Counted from the first letter of the stretch, positions 34,698-43,008 are shown. The stretch: 64,000 nt of DNA from Pseudomonadota bacterium (GCA_008501585.1 QQUN01000018.1:1-64000); one strand, 5' to 3'. A program made the numbers and translations. Notes: generated by a model not told the origin, from the sequence alone.

Positions 34698-35606
34698 TCA
34701 CGCCGCGTGCCCGGCACGCCAGTGGGCGAGGGCGGCGGCGATGTCGTCGAGCTGGTGGAGTACGCGCACGCCGGCGCTGTCGGCAGACCGGGCGACACCC
34801 CCGCCGCCTACCCACAGCTCGGTGCCGGGCGGGAGGGCGCCCCGCAATTGCGAGAGCAGGCCAGCCACCTGGCGCTGAGGGAAGGCCGAGGAAAACGACA
34901 GCGCGACAATGTCGGCCCGGTGGGCCTGGGCGGCGCGGGCGATATCCAGCAACGGCATCTGGGTGCCCAGCGGAATGCACTCGGCGCCCTCGAGGGTGAG
35001 CAGGGCTTCGACCATGAGCAGGCCGAGGCCGTGCTCTTCGTTGGGAACGCTGGTCAGGATGATGCGCGGCTGCTGCGGGCCGCCGGGCACCGTGGCGAGC
35101 GCCTGGCGCAACAGGCGTTCGGTCAGCTCGGTGTACAGGTGTTCTTCAAACACCTCGACGCGGCCATCTTCCCAGGCTTCGCCCACACGCCGAGTGAGTT
35201 CCGTGACGGTGTCGCGGACAAACCGCTGCAGGCCCTGGCGCGCCAGGCGGTGGGCCATGGCCTGCTGGAAGCCGGTCGCGTCGTGTTGGCGGATGTGGTG
35301 CAGCAGGGCGTCGAGCGCCTCGGTGTCGGGCGAGGCATCGTCACTGACCGGCTTGCGCTTCGGGGCCAGTGCCGCCAGCGCCTCCGGCGAGGCCGCGAGC
35401 AGCTTGCCGGGGCGGTGCCCCTGATCCATCAGGCGCTTGATCAGCCGCAGATGCTCGACCTGTTCGGCAGGGTAGCTGCGTTCGCCATTGGCATCGCGAC
35501 CCGGGGTGGGAAAGCCGTAGCGTCGCTCCCACATGCGCAAAACGTCCTTGGACAAACCGGTATCGCGCTCGACCGCCGCAATGTTGAAAGCTGGAATCTC
35601 TGGCAT
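34698..35606 (-). CDS. MerR-family regulator with B12-binding domain (CarH/LitR-type light sensor candidate)
   Basis: 302 aa. The N-terminal MerR winged helix reads FNIAAVERDTGLSKDVLRMW, then GERSYPAEQVEHLRLIKRLM. The middle is a B12-binding four-helix cap with W145-x9-E155-H156, the motif that positions the adenosyl group and upper His ligand in CarH photoreceptors. The C-terminal Rossmann-like cobalamin domain has E190-x-H192-x-x-G195, the lower-ligand motif. In the dark, AdoCbl-bound tetramers repress; light breaks the Co-C bond and releases DNA. Divergent is DUF1365, a frequent member of such light regulons. The light-sensing role is inferred from these residues. Confidence 0.85.
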   Translation of the reverse strand: MPEIPAFNIAAVERDTGLSKDVLRMWERRYGFPTPGRDANGERSYPAEQVEHLRLIKRLMDQGHRPGKLLAASPEALAALAPKRKPVSDDASPDTEALDALLHHIRQHDATGFQQAMAHRLARQGLQRFVRDTVTELTRRVGEAWEDGRVEVFEEHLYTELTERLLRQALATVPGGPQQPRIILTSVPNEEHGLGLLMVEALLTLEGAECIPLGTQMPLLDIARAAQAHRADIVALSFSSAFPQRQVAGLLSQLRGALPPGTELWVGGGGVARSADSAGVRVLHQLDDIAAALAHWRAGHAA

Positions 35607-35632
35607 GGGCTGACATGCACCTCTGGCAAATA

Positions 35633-35661
35633 TTGACGGGAGTGCCGGGTGCGCCTATCGT
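35633..35661 (+). promoter_or_regulatory. Putative promoter of the DUF1365 gene
   Basis: TTGACG (35633-35638), 17-bp spacer, TATCGT (35656-35661). Overlapping dyads ATCGT-A-ACGAT (35657-35667) and AACGATCGTT (35662-35671) cover the -10 and start point, where a MerR/CarH-type regulator could act. Confidence 0.45.
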
Positions 35662-35678
35662 AACGATCGTTGGTTTAA

Positions 35679-35691
35679 TTGTCTAGGACAA
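35679..35691. promoter_or_regulatory. TTGTC-TAG-GACAA dyad between merR-B12 and DUF1365
   Basis: Perfect 5-bp inverted repeat with a 3-bp centre in the A/T-rich divergent region. On the minus strand it lies near a possible TAGACA-N17-TACGAT promoter for the merR-B12 gene. It is a candidate regulator site. Confidence 0.4.
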
Positions 35692-35697
35692 AAATAG

Positions 35698-36576
35698 ATG
35701 AGCGGGCATGACGACACGTCCATCGGGCCCGCGCGGCGCGAGCGCGTGCGCAGCCCCGACATTTGGCCCCGGATCGAAGGTCCGCGAGGCAGCGCGCACG
35801 GCCGGCCAAGCGTGAGCACTCAGCACCAGGGGCCGACACTGCTGATCGGCAAGGTGCATCACCGGCGCCTTCGCCCGGCGGCCAATGCCTTCACCTATCC
35901 GGTGTTCTACGTGCAGTTGCCGGTGGCCGACCCGGCCTCGGCGCGCGGTCCGATGTTTGCGGTCGACCGCTGGGGCGTGCTGGGTTTTCGCACCCGCGAC
36001 CACGGGCCGCGGGACGGATCGGCGCTACTGCCGTGGATCCAGGCGCGGCTGCGGGCCCACGGCCTGCCGGACGACGGCGCGGTGACGCTGCAGTGTTTTC
36101 CGCGGGTGCTCGGGTATGTCTTCAACCCGGTCAGCTTCTGGTTCTGCCACCGACGCGATGGGGCGCTGATTGCGGTGCTGGCGGAAGTGAACAACACCTT
36201 TCGCGGCCGGCACAGCTATCTGCTGCACCATCCTGACGGGCGGCCCTTGCGCGACGGCGAGACCTTGCACGCTGACAAGGCGTTTCATGTGTCGCCGTTC
36301 TGCGATGTGGTGGGGGGCTACCGGTTTCGTTTCTACCTCGACGGCGCGCAGCCGCGGGTGCATATCGACTATGACGATGCCGAGGGCGAACTGCTGCGGA
36401 CCGTGCTCAGCGGCCGTCCGCAGCCCTGGGGTAGCGGCCGGCTGCTGCGTGCCTTTGTGTCCATGCCCTTCCTGACCGCCGGGGTGATGCTGCGCATCCA
36501 CTGGCAGGCGCTCAGGTTGTGGCTCAAGGGCGTCCCCTTCCTCGGCGCCCGACCAGGGCGCTCGGCCGAGCGCTGA
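35698..36576 (+). CDS. DUF1365 domain protein
   Basis: 292-aa protein. The DUF1365 core starts near residue 48 (LLIGKVHHRRLRPAANAFTYPVFYVQLPV) and includes FPRVLGYVFNPVSFWFCHRRDG, VLAEVNNTFRGRHSYLLH and ADKAFHVSPFCDVVGGYRFRF. The family is usually found with FAD oxidoreductases, cyclopropane-fatty-acid synthase-like genes, photolyase and B12/MerR or ECF light regulators, and is linked to lipid photostress, but its reaction is unknown. The ATG at 35698 has an AGGA nearby; a GTG at 35812 would give a protein closer to family length and is the main alternative start. Confidence 0.83.
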   Translation: MSGHDDTSIGPARRERVRSPDIWPRIEGPRGSAHGRPSVSTQHQGPTLLIGKVHHRRLRPAANAFTYPVFYVQLPVADPASARGPMFAVDRWGVLGFRTRDHGPRDGSALLPWIQARLRAHGLPDDGAVTLQCFPRVLGYVFNPVSFWFCHRRDGALIAVLAEVNNTFRGRHSYLLHHPDGRPLRDGETLHADKAFHVSPFCDVVGGYRFRFYLDGAQPRVHIDYDDAEGELLRTVLSGRPQPWGSGRLLRAFVSMPFLTAGVMLRIHWQALRLWLKGVPFLGARPGRSAER

Positions 36577-36604
36577 GGCCAGCGCCGGTCCGGCGTGCGC
36601 TGCC

Positions 36605-37252
36605 CTACACCTCGATCAAGCCGCTGCGCACGGCGATCAGCGCCAGTTCGGCGGCGTTGCTGGCGTTGAGCTTTTGCTTGATGCGATACAGGTGGGTGCC
36701 GACCGTGCTCGGCGCCAGATGATGGGTGTCGGCCACCTCGGCCACCGAGCGGCCGAGAGCGAGCTGCTTGAAGACGGTGAATTCCTTGTCCGACAACTGC
36801 GCCACCGGATCGCTTTCGCCAAACTGCGCCAGCGCCAGCCGGGGGGCGAGCTCGGGGTCGATGTAGCGCTCGCCGCGCGCCACACAGCCGACGGCGCGCA
36901 CCAGTTCATCGGGCCGGGCGCGCTTGCACAGGTATCCGGTGGCGCCCGCCTTGAGCGCCCGCGCGGGAATCTGCATGTCGTCGTGGGCGGAGAGCATCAG
37001 CACCCGGGCACCGCGGTGGTGGGCAATGAGCCGCTCCAGCGTGGCCAGCCCGCCCTGGCCGGGCATGGAGACATCCATGACCAGGGCGTCGGGCAGGTGC
37101 TCGGCGAATAGCGAGATGGCTGTTTCGCCGCAATCGGCTTCGGCGAGGACGGTGGCACCGGCGCCTTCGAGAAGGAGTCGGAAGCCCATGCGGACGACGG
37201 CATGGTCGTCGGCGATGACGAGGCGCAGTCCATCCAGGGTGGCGTGGCTCAT
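36605..37252 (-). CDS. NarL/LuxR-type response regulator (TonB-receptor operon)
   Basis: 215 aa. REC domain: VIADDHAVVRMGF, ALVMDVSMPGQGG (phospho-Asp), MLSAHDD, and CKRARPDE, where the position usually held by the conserved Lys reads CKR. The C-terminal LuxR HTH reads AQLSDKEFTVFKQLALGRSV and ends APSTVGTHLYRIKQKLNASNAAELALIA. It overlaps the kinase gene by ATGA and ends a five-gene operon that begins with the SoxYZ-like carrier. Likely targets are in the alcohol-oxidation island. Confidence 0.92.
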   Translation of the reverse strand: MSHATLDGLRLVIADDHAVVRMGFRLLLEGAGATVLAEADCGETAISLFAEHLPDALVMDVSMPGQGGLATLERLIAHHRGARVLMLSAHDDMQIPARALKAGATGYLCKRARPDELVRAVGCVARGERYIDPELAPRLALAQFGESDPVAQLSDKEFTVFKQLALGRSVAEVADTHHLAPSTVGTHLYRIKQKLNASNAAELALIAVRSGLIEV

Positions 37253-38613
37253 GCGGATTCTCCGGTGGTGGTCGGGGCCGTCGATGCGGCGGCCCATGGC
37301 AGGTCGATGGTGAGGGTGCAGCCCTTGTCGGGCGCGGTGAGGAGCTCGAGGTGGCCGTGGTGGGCGCTGACCCGTTCGCGCATGCCGGTGAGGCCGAAGC
37401 GGCCGGTGGCGGTGCTGGGGTCGAAGCCGCGGCCGTTGTCGGCAATCTGCAGCCTGATGCCGTCGCCGGCGCGGGCCAGGCGCACGTTGACGGTGCTGGC
37501 CTGGGCGTGGCGGGCGACATTGGTGAGGGCTTCCTGCACCAGGCGCAGCAACGCCAGGCTGAGCCGGGCGTCGGCCGGGGCGGGCAGCGGGGCGAGCGTC
37601 AGGTGCAGGTCGATGGCCGGATAACAGCCGCGCCAGTGGGCGCAGTAGGTGGCCAGGGCGTCGTCGAGCCGCGCGGGGAGGTCGGTGCCGGGCTGGCGCA
37701 GGCGCTCGAGGATGGCGCGCACGCCGTCCTGCATCTGTCCGGTCATGGCCAGGATGGCCTGGGCGTTGCCGTGCAGGGCGGCGTCGTGGCGGCTTTTCTG
37801 GGCGATGGCGCCGGTGATGGCGCGCACGGCGGTGATGCCCTGGCCGAACTCGTCGTGCAGCTCGCGGGCGAGCTGGCGGCGCTCTTCTTCGAGCCGGGCG
37901 GTGAGGGCGCGCGAGAAGGCCTGGTCTTCTTCGAGGCGGGCGTTGTCGTGCAGGGAGTCGGCCAGGCGGGCGGCCATCTGGTTGTAGCCCTCGGCGAGGC
38001 GGTCCAGCTCCAGGCTGCGCTGGCGCGGCAGGCGGATGTCGAAGCGGCCGTCGCCGGTGTGGGCGAGGGCGGCTTCGAACTCGGTCAGCGGTGCCAGGGC
38101 GCGGTCGATGGCACGGCGCACGGCCACGCCGAGCAACACCAGGATGGCCAGTGCCCAGCCGGCGGCGGCGACGGCGTTGTCCCAGGCGTCGAGCACCGAG
38201 CGCGAGGCGTCGGGCAGCAGGCGGATCTGCAAGCCCGGACCGGCGATCACCCGGGGGGTGAAGTCCGGGGTGAGCAGGGCGGCAAACCAGGCCGGGGCGT
38301 TGCGTCCGATCTTGTAGGTGGGCGCCGGCGAGCGGTAGCGCAGGGCGCCGTCGGTGGTGGTGATTTCGAGCGTGTTGGCGCGCACCCGGCCCACCGCGGC
38401 GAGTTGGTGGATGAGGTGCTCGGGGGTGTCGGCCGCGTCCTGGGAGAGGACTTCCACCCATTGCTCGGCGACCCGCGTGGCCGCCTCGATCTCTTCATGA
38501 ATGGCGTCGCGCGTGGCGGCCAGCCACAGCGTGCCACCGAAGAGCATCAGCGCCGCGGCGGCCAGGGTGACGACCAGGCTGATGCGGGTATCGAGTCGGG
38601 CGCGGGGCTGCAT
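37249..38613 (-). CDS. HisKA_3 sensor histidine kinase (NarX/UhpB class)
   Basis: 454 aa. TM1 (about 12-32), a periplasmic region of ~125 residues, TM2 (about 160-180), HAMP, then HisKA_3 with ERRQLARELHDEFGQGI (phospho-His) and an HATPase (EALTNVARHAQAS, NGRGFDP, FGLTGMRERV). The start at 38613 overlaps the TonB receptor stop (TGATG), so translation is coupled. Its placement directly behind a TonB receptor suggests that it senses the receptor's substrate or the alcohol/metal state. It is the cognate partner of the overlapping regulator. Confidence 0.9.
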   Translation of the reverse strand: MQPRARLDTRISLVVTLAAAALMLFGGTLWLAATRDAIHEEIEAATRVAEQWVEVLSQDAADTPEHLIHQLAAVGRVRANTLEITTTDGALRYRSPAPTYKIGRNAPAWFAALLTPDFTPRVIAGPGLQIRLLPDASRSVLDAWDNAVAAAGWALAILVLLGVAVRRAIDRALAPLTEFEAALAHTGDGRFDIRLPRQRSLELDRLAEGYNQMAARLADSLHDNARLEEDQAFSRALTARLEEERRQLARELHDEFGQGITAVRAITGAIAQKSRHDAALHGNAQAILAMTGQMQDGVRAILERLRQPGTDLPARLDDALATYCAHWRGCYPAIDLHLTLAPLPAPADARLSLALLRLVQEALTNVARHAQASTVNVRLARAGDGIRLQIADNGRGFDPSTATGRFGLTGMRERVSAHHGHLELLTAPDKGCTLTIDLPWAAASTAPTTTGESA

Positions 38614-40931
38614 CAGCGGCCGCCCCAGGCGTAGCGCACGCCGACCCAGCCGGCGCGCGGCGTGCCGGGCGCTTCGAAGCGCTCGCGACGCCAGTCGTCC
38701 GGATCGGCCTGGAAACTGCCATCGACGAAGGGGTTTTCGGCCAGCGCGGCGGCGGTGGCGTAGTGCTGGTCGAAGAGGTTGTCGATGCGGCCGAACAGCG
38801 TCCAGCCGCCGCCGAGGGCGTAGTCGGCCGAGAGGTTGACGATGGCGTAGCCGGGCAGCTTGCCGTCGTCGTCGAACTCGCGGGTGGTGCCGAAACGGTC
38901 GGTGGCGCTGCCGGCGCGGTGCTGGTTGTTCTCGTTGCCGCGGGCGTATTGGCCGCTGTAGGCAAGCACGCTGGCGCCGACGGTGAGGCGCTCGGTGGCG
39001 CGCCAGTCGAGGCCGAGCTTGAGGCTGTGGCGGGGCAGGCCCGGCATGCGGTCGCCGCGCGAGACGAGGATTTCGTCGTCCTGGCCGCCGGTGCTGCACT
39101 CGGCGCTCTGGCCGCGGCTGGCGTTGTTCTCGGCCAGCAGGCAGGCGCTGCTGCGGAAGGTGGCGTCGAGCAGGGTGTAGTCCACACGCCAGTCGAAGGC
39201 GCCGGCATTGCCGCTGGCGCCCAGCTCGAGGCCCTGGCGGCGGGTCTGGCCGAAATTGGTGAAGTAGCCGGCGCTGGTGGAGGTGCCGACGAAGAGGATG
39301 TCGTCGTGGTTGGTGGCGCGGAACAGGCCGGCGTGCCAGCGCAGGCCGTCGCCGCTGCGGCCGCGCAGGCCGAATTCGAGGCTGCGGGTGACCACTTGCT
39401 TGAGGAAGGGGTCGGCGGCCAGGGCGTTGGGCAGGGTGCAGGGGTTGGCCGGATCGGCGCAGCCCAGTTCGATGGGGCTGGGGGCGCGGTTGCTCTGGCT
39501 GGCGCCGCCATACACGGTCAGCGCCGGGCTGGCCTGCCAGGTGAGGCCGAGGGCGGGATTGAGCTTGTTGTAGGTGAAGTCGCCGTCGAGGTTGGGATAG
39601 ACGCGATTGAGCTTGTCGCGGTTGATCACATGGGTGTGGTTGAAGCGGGCGGCGGCGGTGAGCTGCACGGTGGGCGCCAGGGCAATGGTGTCGGTGACAT
39701 ACACGCTGGTGGTGAGGGTGCGGCCGGAGAGCTTGTTTTCCAGTTCGCTGGCTTCGTCGGTGTCCACGCCGCGGTTGTCGGTCAGTTCGCCTTCCTGCGC
39801 GGTCTGCGAGAAGCGGGCGTGGCCGCGGTCGTGGCTCACGCCGAGGGCGAACTGGTGGCGTTCGGCGTAATGCGTCCATTGCAGGCCGAGGCCGGCGCTG
39901 TTCTGGTCGGTGGCGGTGCGGTTGAGCACGCCGGTCTCGTCCGGTGCCGGGCCGACCATGCCGCCGGTGACCCAGTTTTCGTAGGCCTCTTCGTAGTCGT
40001 CGTTGGCGTCGCCGTTGAGGGTGCGCGAGCGGGTGCGGCGCAGATAGGCGTTGGCGGCGAGGCGGTCGCTGTCGCCGAGCCAGTGGGTGGCGGTGAGCGC
40101 CAGCAGGGTGCTGCGGTTGCGGGTCTGGTCGGGGTGGGTGAACACGCCGTTGCGGTCGTCGCTGCGCAGGCTGGTGGGGATCAGGCCGTTGCCCACGAGG
40201 TCGGTATTGGCCTGGGCCAGGGTGAGCGCGATGTCGGTGGTGGCGGTGGTCCAGGCCAGTTTGCCGAAGAGCTGGCCGGCCTCGGACGGGGAGTGATCGC
40301 GCCAGCCGTCGTCATGCAGGGCGTCGCCGGCGACGAACCACGACAGTTCGTCCCTGGAACCACCGTGCGACAGGCTGGCCCGGGTGCGGCCGAACGATCC
40401 GCTCTCCAGCGAGGCCTCGCCGCCGGGGTGGGTGTCGCCGCGCTTGGTGTGCAGGCCGATGGCGCCGCCCTGGGTGTTGAGGCCGTAGAGCGGATTGGCG
40501 CCGGGGGCAAGGGTCAGGTTGGCGATGGCCGATTGGGGGATGAGATCCCAGCTCACCACGTCGCCGAAGGTTTCATTGAGACGCACGCCGTCCATGAACA
40601 CCGACAGGCCCTGCGGCGTGCCGAGCAGCGGGCTGGCGGTGAAGCCGCGGTAGTTGAGGTCGGCCTGCAGCGGGTTGCCGGTGACGTCATTGACCGACAC
40701 GCCGGGCAGGCGGCGTTGCAGGTTTTCGGCCAGCGAGGCGCCGCCGGCATTGCGCAGCGCGGTGTCGTCGAGCGTGCGGATGGCGCTGGGGACGTGGTCG
40801 CGCGGGACATCGAGGCCGGGCAGCGGGGCGGTGCCGACGACTTCGACGGTGCCCAGCGTGGCCGGGTCCGCGGCGTGGGCGACGGTGCCGAGGGCGGCTA
40901 GCAGGAGGGCGATGGGGCGGTGTCTGGTCAT
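38613..40931 (-). CDS. TonB-dependent receptor of the alcohol-oxidation island
   Basis: 772 aa with a signal peptide (IALLLAALGTVAHAAD). The plug domain reads GTVEVVGTAPLPGLDVPRD and NLQRRLPGVSVNDVTGNPLQ, then ADLNYRGFTASPLLGTPQGL; a long barrel ends ...GVRYAWGGR. It lies in an operon with quinoprotein-associated genes rather than with siderophore genes. In Ln-utilising bacteria TonB receptors (LutH) import lanthanide complexes, so metal uptake for the WDYDG dehydrogenase is a reasonable idea; PQQ uptake is an alternative. It begins 3 bp after the metallohydrolase gene. Confidence 0.87.
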   Translation of the reverse strand: MTRHRPIALLLAALGTVAHAADPATLGTVEVVGTAPLPGLDVPRDHVPSAIRTLDDTALRNAGGASLAENLQRRLPGVSVNDVTGNPLQADLNYRGFTASPLLGTPQGLSVFMDGVRLNETFGDVVSWDLIPQSAIANLTLAPGANPLYGLNTQGGAIGLHTKRGDTHPGGEASLESGSFGRTRASLSHGGSRDELSWFVAGDALHDDGWRDHSPSEAGQLFGKLAWTTATTDIALTLAQANTDLVGNGLIPTSLRSDDRNGVFTHPDQTRNRSTLLALTATHWLGDSDRLAANAYLRRTRSRTLNGDANDDYEEAYENWVTGGMVGPAPDETGVLNRTATDQNSAGLGLQWTHYAERHQFALGVSHDRGHARFSQTAQEGELTDNRGVDTDEASELENKLSGRTLTTSVYVTDTIALAPTVQLTAAARFNHTHVINRDKLNRVYPNLDGDFTYNKLNPALGLTWQASPALTVYGGASQSNRAPSPIELGCADPANPCTLPNALAADPFLKQVVTRSLEFGLRGRSGDGLRWHAGLFRATNHDDILFVGTSTSAGYFTNFGQTRRQGLELGASGNAGAFDWRVDYTLLDATFRSSACLLAENNASRGQSAECSTGGQDDEILVSRGDRMPGLPRHSLKLGLDWRATERLTVGASVLAYSGQYARGNENNQHRAGSATDRFGTTREFDDDGKLPGYAIVNLSADYALGGGWTLFGRIDNLFDQHYATAAALAENPFVDGSFQADPDDWRRERFEAPGTPRAGWVGVRYAWGGR

Positions 40932-40934
40932 GGA

Positions 40935-41879
40935 TCAGGGCTTGCGCCGGGGGCTGGAATCATTGAGCGCGGCTTCTTCGGCCGCTGGGTACAGATGGCT
41001 GACCGAGCGTGGAAACTCGGCGTCGATCACCGCCAGTTGGCGGAAGATTTTGGGCAGCGGCAGGCGCATGACTTCGGTCATGTCGAGCCCGGCGGCGGCG
41101 CTCTGGGTGAGGAGGCCGTCCAGCCATTTGAGGTAGTCGCGGGTCTGGCGGATCGGGGCGGCGTCGGCGGCGGCCGGGCCGTGGCCGGGCACGATGTGTT
41201 TGAAGGGCAGCGCTTCGAGCATGTCGAGGCTCTTGAGCCAGCGGGCGATCGTGGCGTGCGGCGTGGTGGGGGTGCGCTCGTGGAAGACGAGGTCGCCGGC
41301 GAAGAGCACGCCGGTGGTGTGGTCGAGCACGGCAAGGTCGCCGGCGGTGTGGCCGTCGAGGGCGAGCAGCTCGAAGCGGTGGCCGCCGATGTCGACCGTG
41401 CCGGGCGTGAGCGCCTCGGTTGGCACCACCACTTCGGTGTCGCGCATGGCGTCGCCGACCAGGCGGTACATGTTTTCGTTGAAGCCTTTGCCGTCGGATT
41501 CGATGTCGGTGATGGTGCGCGCCAGCGCGCCCAGGGTTTTGCGGGCAAAGGCCTGGTTGCCGAGGAAGTGGTCGGGGTGGTGGTGGGTGATCCACACCTT
41601 GATCACCGGCTTGTCGGTGATCCGCCCGATGGCGGCGACGGTCTGCTCGCCGTACTGGCGCGAGGGGCCGCTGTCGATCACCACCACGCCGGCGTCGGTG
41701 ACGACGAAGGCGGTGTTGACGATGCGCCCGCCGTTGGCAAAGGAGAAATCTTCCCGCGCGCCTTCGAGCACCCAGGTGGCGGGGGCGATCTGGCGCGGCG
41801 CGAGCTGGTAGTCGAAGCCGGCGGCCTGCGCGATGGGGAGCCCGGCGAGGAGGGCGAGGGTGGCGAGCAGGCGCTTCAT
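40935..41879 (-). CDS. Quinoprotein relay system zinc metallohydrolase
   Basis: 314-aa periplasmic MBL-fold protein with a signal peptide (LLATLALLAGLPIAQAAG). Zinc motif WITHHHPDHFLGN, then DGHTAGDLAVL, AGDLVFHERTP and HIVPGHGP. MBL proteins of this type accompany PQQ dehydrogenases and a SoxYZ-like carrier and are named in protein-family databases as quinoprotein relay system metallohydrolases; the reaction is not known. It overlaps the SoxYZ-like gene by 4 bp (ATGA) and precedes the TonB receptor gene. Confidence 0.85.
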   Translation of the reverse strand: MKRLLATLALLAGLPIAQAAGFDYQLAPRQIAPATWVLEGAREDFSFANGGRIVNTAFVVTDAGVVVIDSGPSRQYGEQTVAAIGRITDKPVIKVWITHHHPDHFLGNQAFARKTLGALARTITDIESDGKGFNENMYRLVGDAMRDTEVVVPTEALTPGTVDIGGHRFELLALDGHTAGDLAVLDHTTGVLFAGDLVFHERTPTTPHATIARWLKSLDMLEALPFKHIVPGHGPAAADAAPIRQTRDYLKWLDGLLTQSAAAGLDMTEVMRLPLPKIFRQLAVIDAEFPRSVSHLYPAAEEAALNDSSPRRKP

Positions 41880-42640
41880 CGTTCCACCCAGGCGTTGACC
41901 AGGTTGCCGTTGTTGTCGCGGCCGGTGATCTGCACCGAGGCCAGGTCCGTCACTGTGGAGGGCAGGTCGAGCGTAAAGAGCGGGTTTTCGCTGACCGGCT
42001 CGAAGGCGTCGATCTCCATCAGCACGCGCTGCTGGCCGTCGGTGATGGCCAGTTGCTCGATGTAGAAGGCCGGGATGCTGGCGGCCAGGCCGGTGTCCAT
42101 GGGGTGGATGATGCGCAGGCGCACCCGGTTGCCGTCGGGGCGCGACCAGATGCGTCCGCTCACTTCATTGAGCCGGCGCTGCCACTCGGGCGAGGCCGAG
42201 CCGGTGGAGGGCACGGTACAGCCGCCGCCGGTGGTGATGACCCAGGTGCCACCCACATGCCACACGCCATCAGCGGTGCGGGCAGCGGCGCGCACCGGTG
42301 AGGACTGCTGCAGCTTGATGCGAAAGGCCAGTTCGGCGCGTGCGGCGGCGGGGCGGAAGGCGAGCACCTTGGTGATCGGGTTGAAGTCGGCAAACACCAG
42401 CACTTCGGTGACGCCGGGCAGGGCGGTGGCGTCGACCGCGATGGGCACGTTCTTCGGGTCTTCGGCGGTGAGCGGGCCGGTGACCTGCACCCGCGGGTCG
42501 AACACCACGGTGGCGTCGGCGGCGAACAGCTGGCTGCGCATGTCGCCCCAGCGGGCGGAGTCGAGCGGGTCGGCGTCGGCGAGGGCCTGTGCAGCCCATA
42601 GGGCCAGGCAGAACGCAGCGGCGCGCGGCAGTGCGGTCAT
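41876..42640 (-). CDS. Quinoprotein dehydrogenase-associated SoxYZ-like carrier
   Basis: 254-aa periplasmic protein with a signal peptide (AAAFCLALWAAQALADAD). A SoxY-like domain (about 35-150) ends in TTGGGCTVPSTG with Cys141, the equivalent of the SoxY swinging-arm Cys. A SoxZ-like domain follows (about 160-254, with RIIHPMDTGLAASIPAFYIE and SENPLFTLDL). SoxYZ carries substrates on that Cys, and here a covalent carrier role in a quinoprotein pathway is suggested but unproven. The ATG at 42640 has a GGAGACAACC site. It is the first gene of the five-gene operon and lies 50 bp from a sigma-54 promoter. Confidence 0.87.
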   Translation of the reverse strand: MTALPRAAAFCLALWAAQALADADPLDSARWGDMRSQLFAADATVVFDPRVQVTGPLTAEDPKNVPIAVDATALPGVTEVLVFADFNPITKVLAFRPAAARAELAFRIKLQQSSPVRAAARTADGVWHVGGTWVITTGGGCTVPSTGSASPEWQRRLNEVSGRIWSRPDGNRVRLRIIHPMDTGLAASIPAFYIEQLAITDGQQRVLMEIDAFEPVSENPLFTLDLPSTVTDLASVQITGRDNNGNLVNAWVER

Positions 42641-42692
42641 GGTTGTCTCCGGGTCGGCGTGGTGTGCACGCTCTGTAGGTGGTGTGACATCC

Positions 42693-42707
42693 GCAAGCGG
42701 CGTGCCA
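42693..42707 (-). promoter_or_regulatory. Sigma-54 promoter of the SoxYZ-MBL-TonB-kinase-regulator operon
   Basis: Minus strand TGGCACG-CCGC-TTGC, an exact match to the -24/-12 consensus with GG and GC correctly spaced. The start would be near 42681, with the activator dyad about 140 bp upstream. Confidence 0.82.
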
Positions 42708-42814
42708 GCTTGCCTGATGGTGCCCAAAGGCCTTGCGGGCAGCGGTATCCGGCGCCGGGGCGGCACACCGGCCCTGTCGCAGACATGCGACACCCCGTGT
42801 CACGCCTGTGCAGG

Positions 42815-42831
42815 TGTTTCACTTTGGAACA
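42815..42831. promoter_or_regulatory. Sigma-54 activator binding dyad (shared, divergent)
   Basis: TGTTTC-ACTTT-GGAACA, a 17-bp dyad of the same geometry as sites at 53516 and 60302. It sits between two divergent sigma-54 promoters (42693 minus, 42994 plus) at distances typical for enhancer binding. The 451-bp gap 42641-43091 shows no gene. Confidence 0.65.
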
Positions 42832-42993
42832 GGTGGCGTGTTTCGAAGCAGCCCGCTGGCTAGCCATGGGTCAGTCGGGCACGGGGGCGGCGAGCGGGCG
42901 GCCTCGCGCGTGCCGCCCGGCTCGGCCGATCTCCGCGGTTTGACTGGGCCTGGGCGATGTTGGGCGGGTCGGGTCTGGGCGCACACCCGTCGG

Positions 42994-43008
42994 TGGCATG
43001 CCTCTTGC
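42994..43008 (+). promoter_or_regulatory. Sigma-54 promoter of the lanthanide-type PQQ-ADH gene
   Basis: TGGCATG-CCTC-TTGC with correct GG/GC spacing. The start would be near 43020, leaving a ~70-nt leader that ends in an AAGGAGGT ribosome site. Confidence 0.72.

Noticed and set aside
35683-36003. 106-aa minus-strand ORF over the DUF1365 start
   Set aside because: It is a shadow of the DUF1365 N-terminal region; no motif, no ribosome site, and it runs through the divergent promoter.
38763-40901. 712-codon plus-strand open frame over the TonB receptor
   Set aside because: It is a mirror of the receptor's codon bias (Gly/Ala/Val-rich), without motifs or ribosome site.
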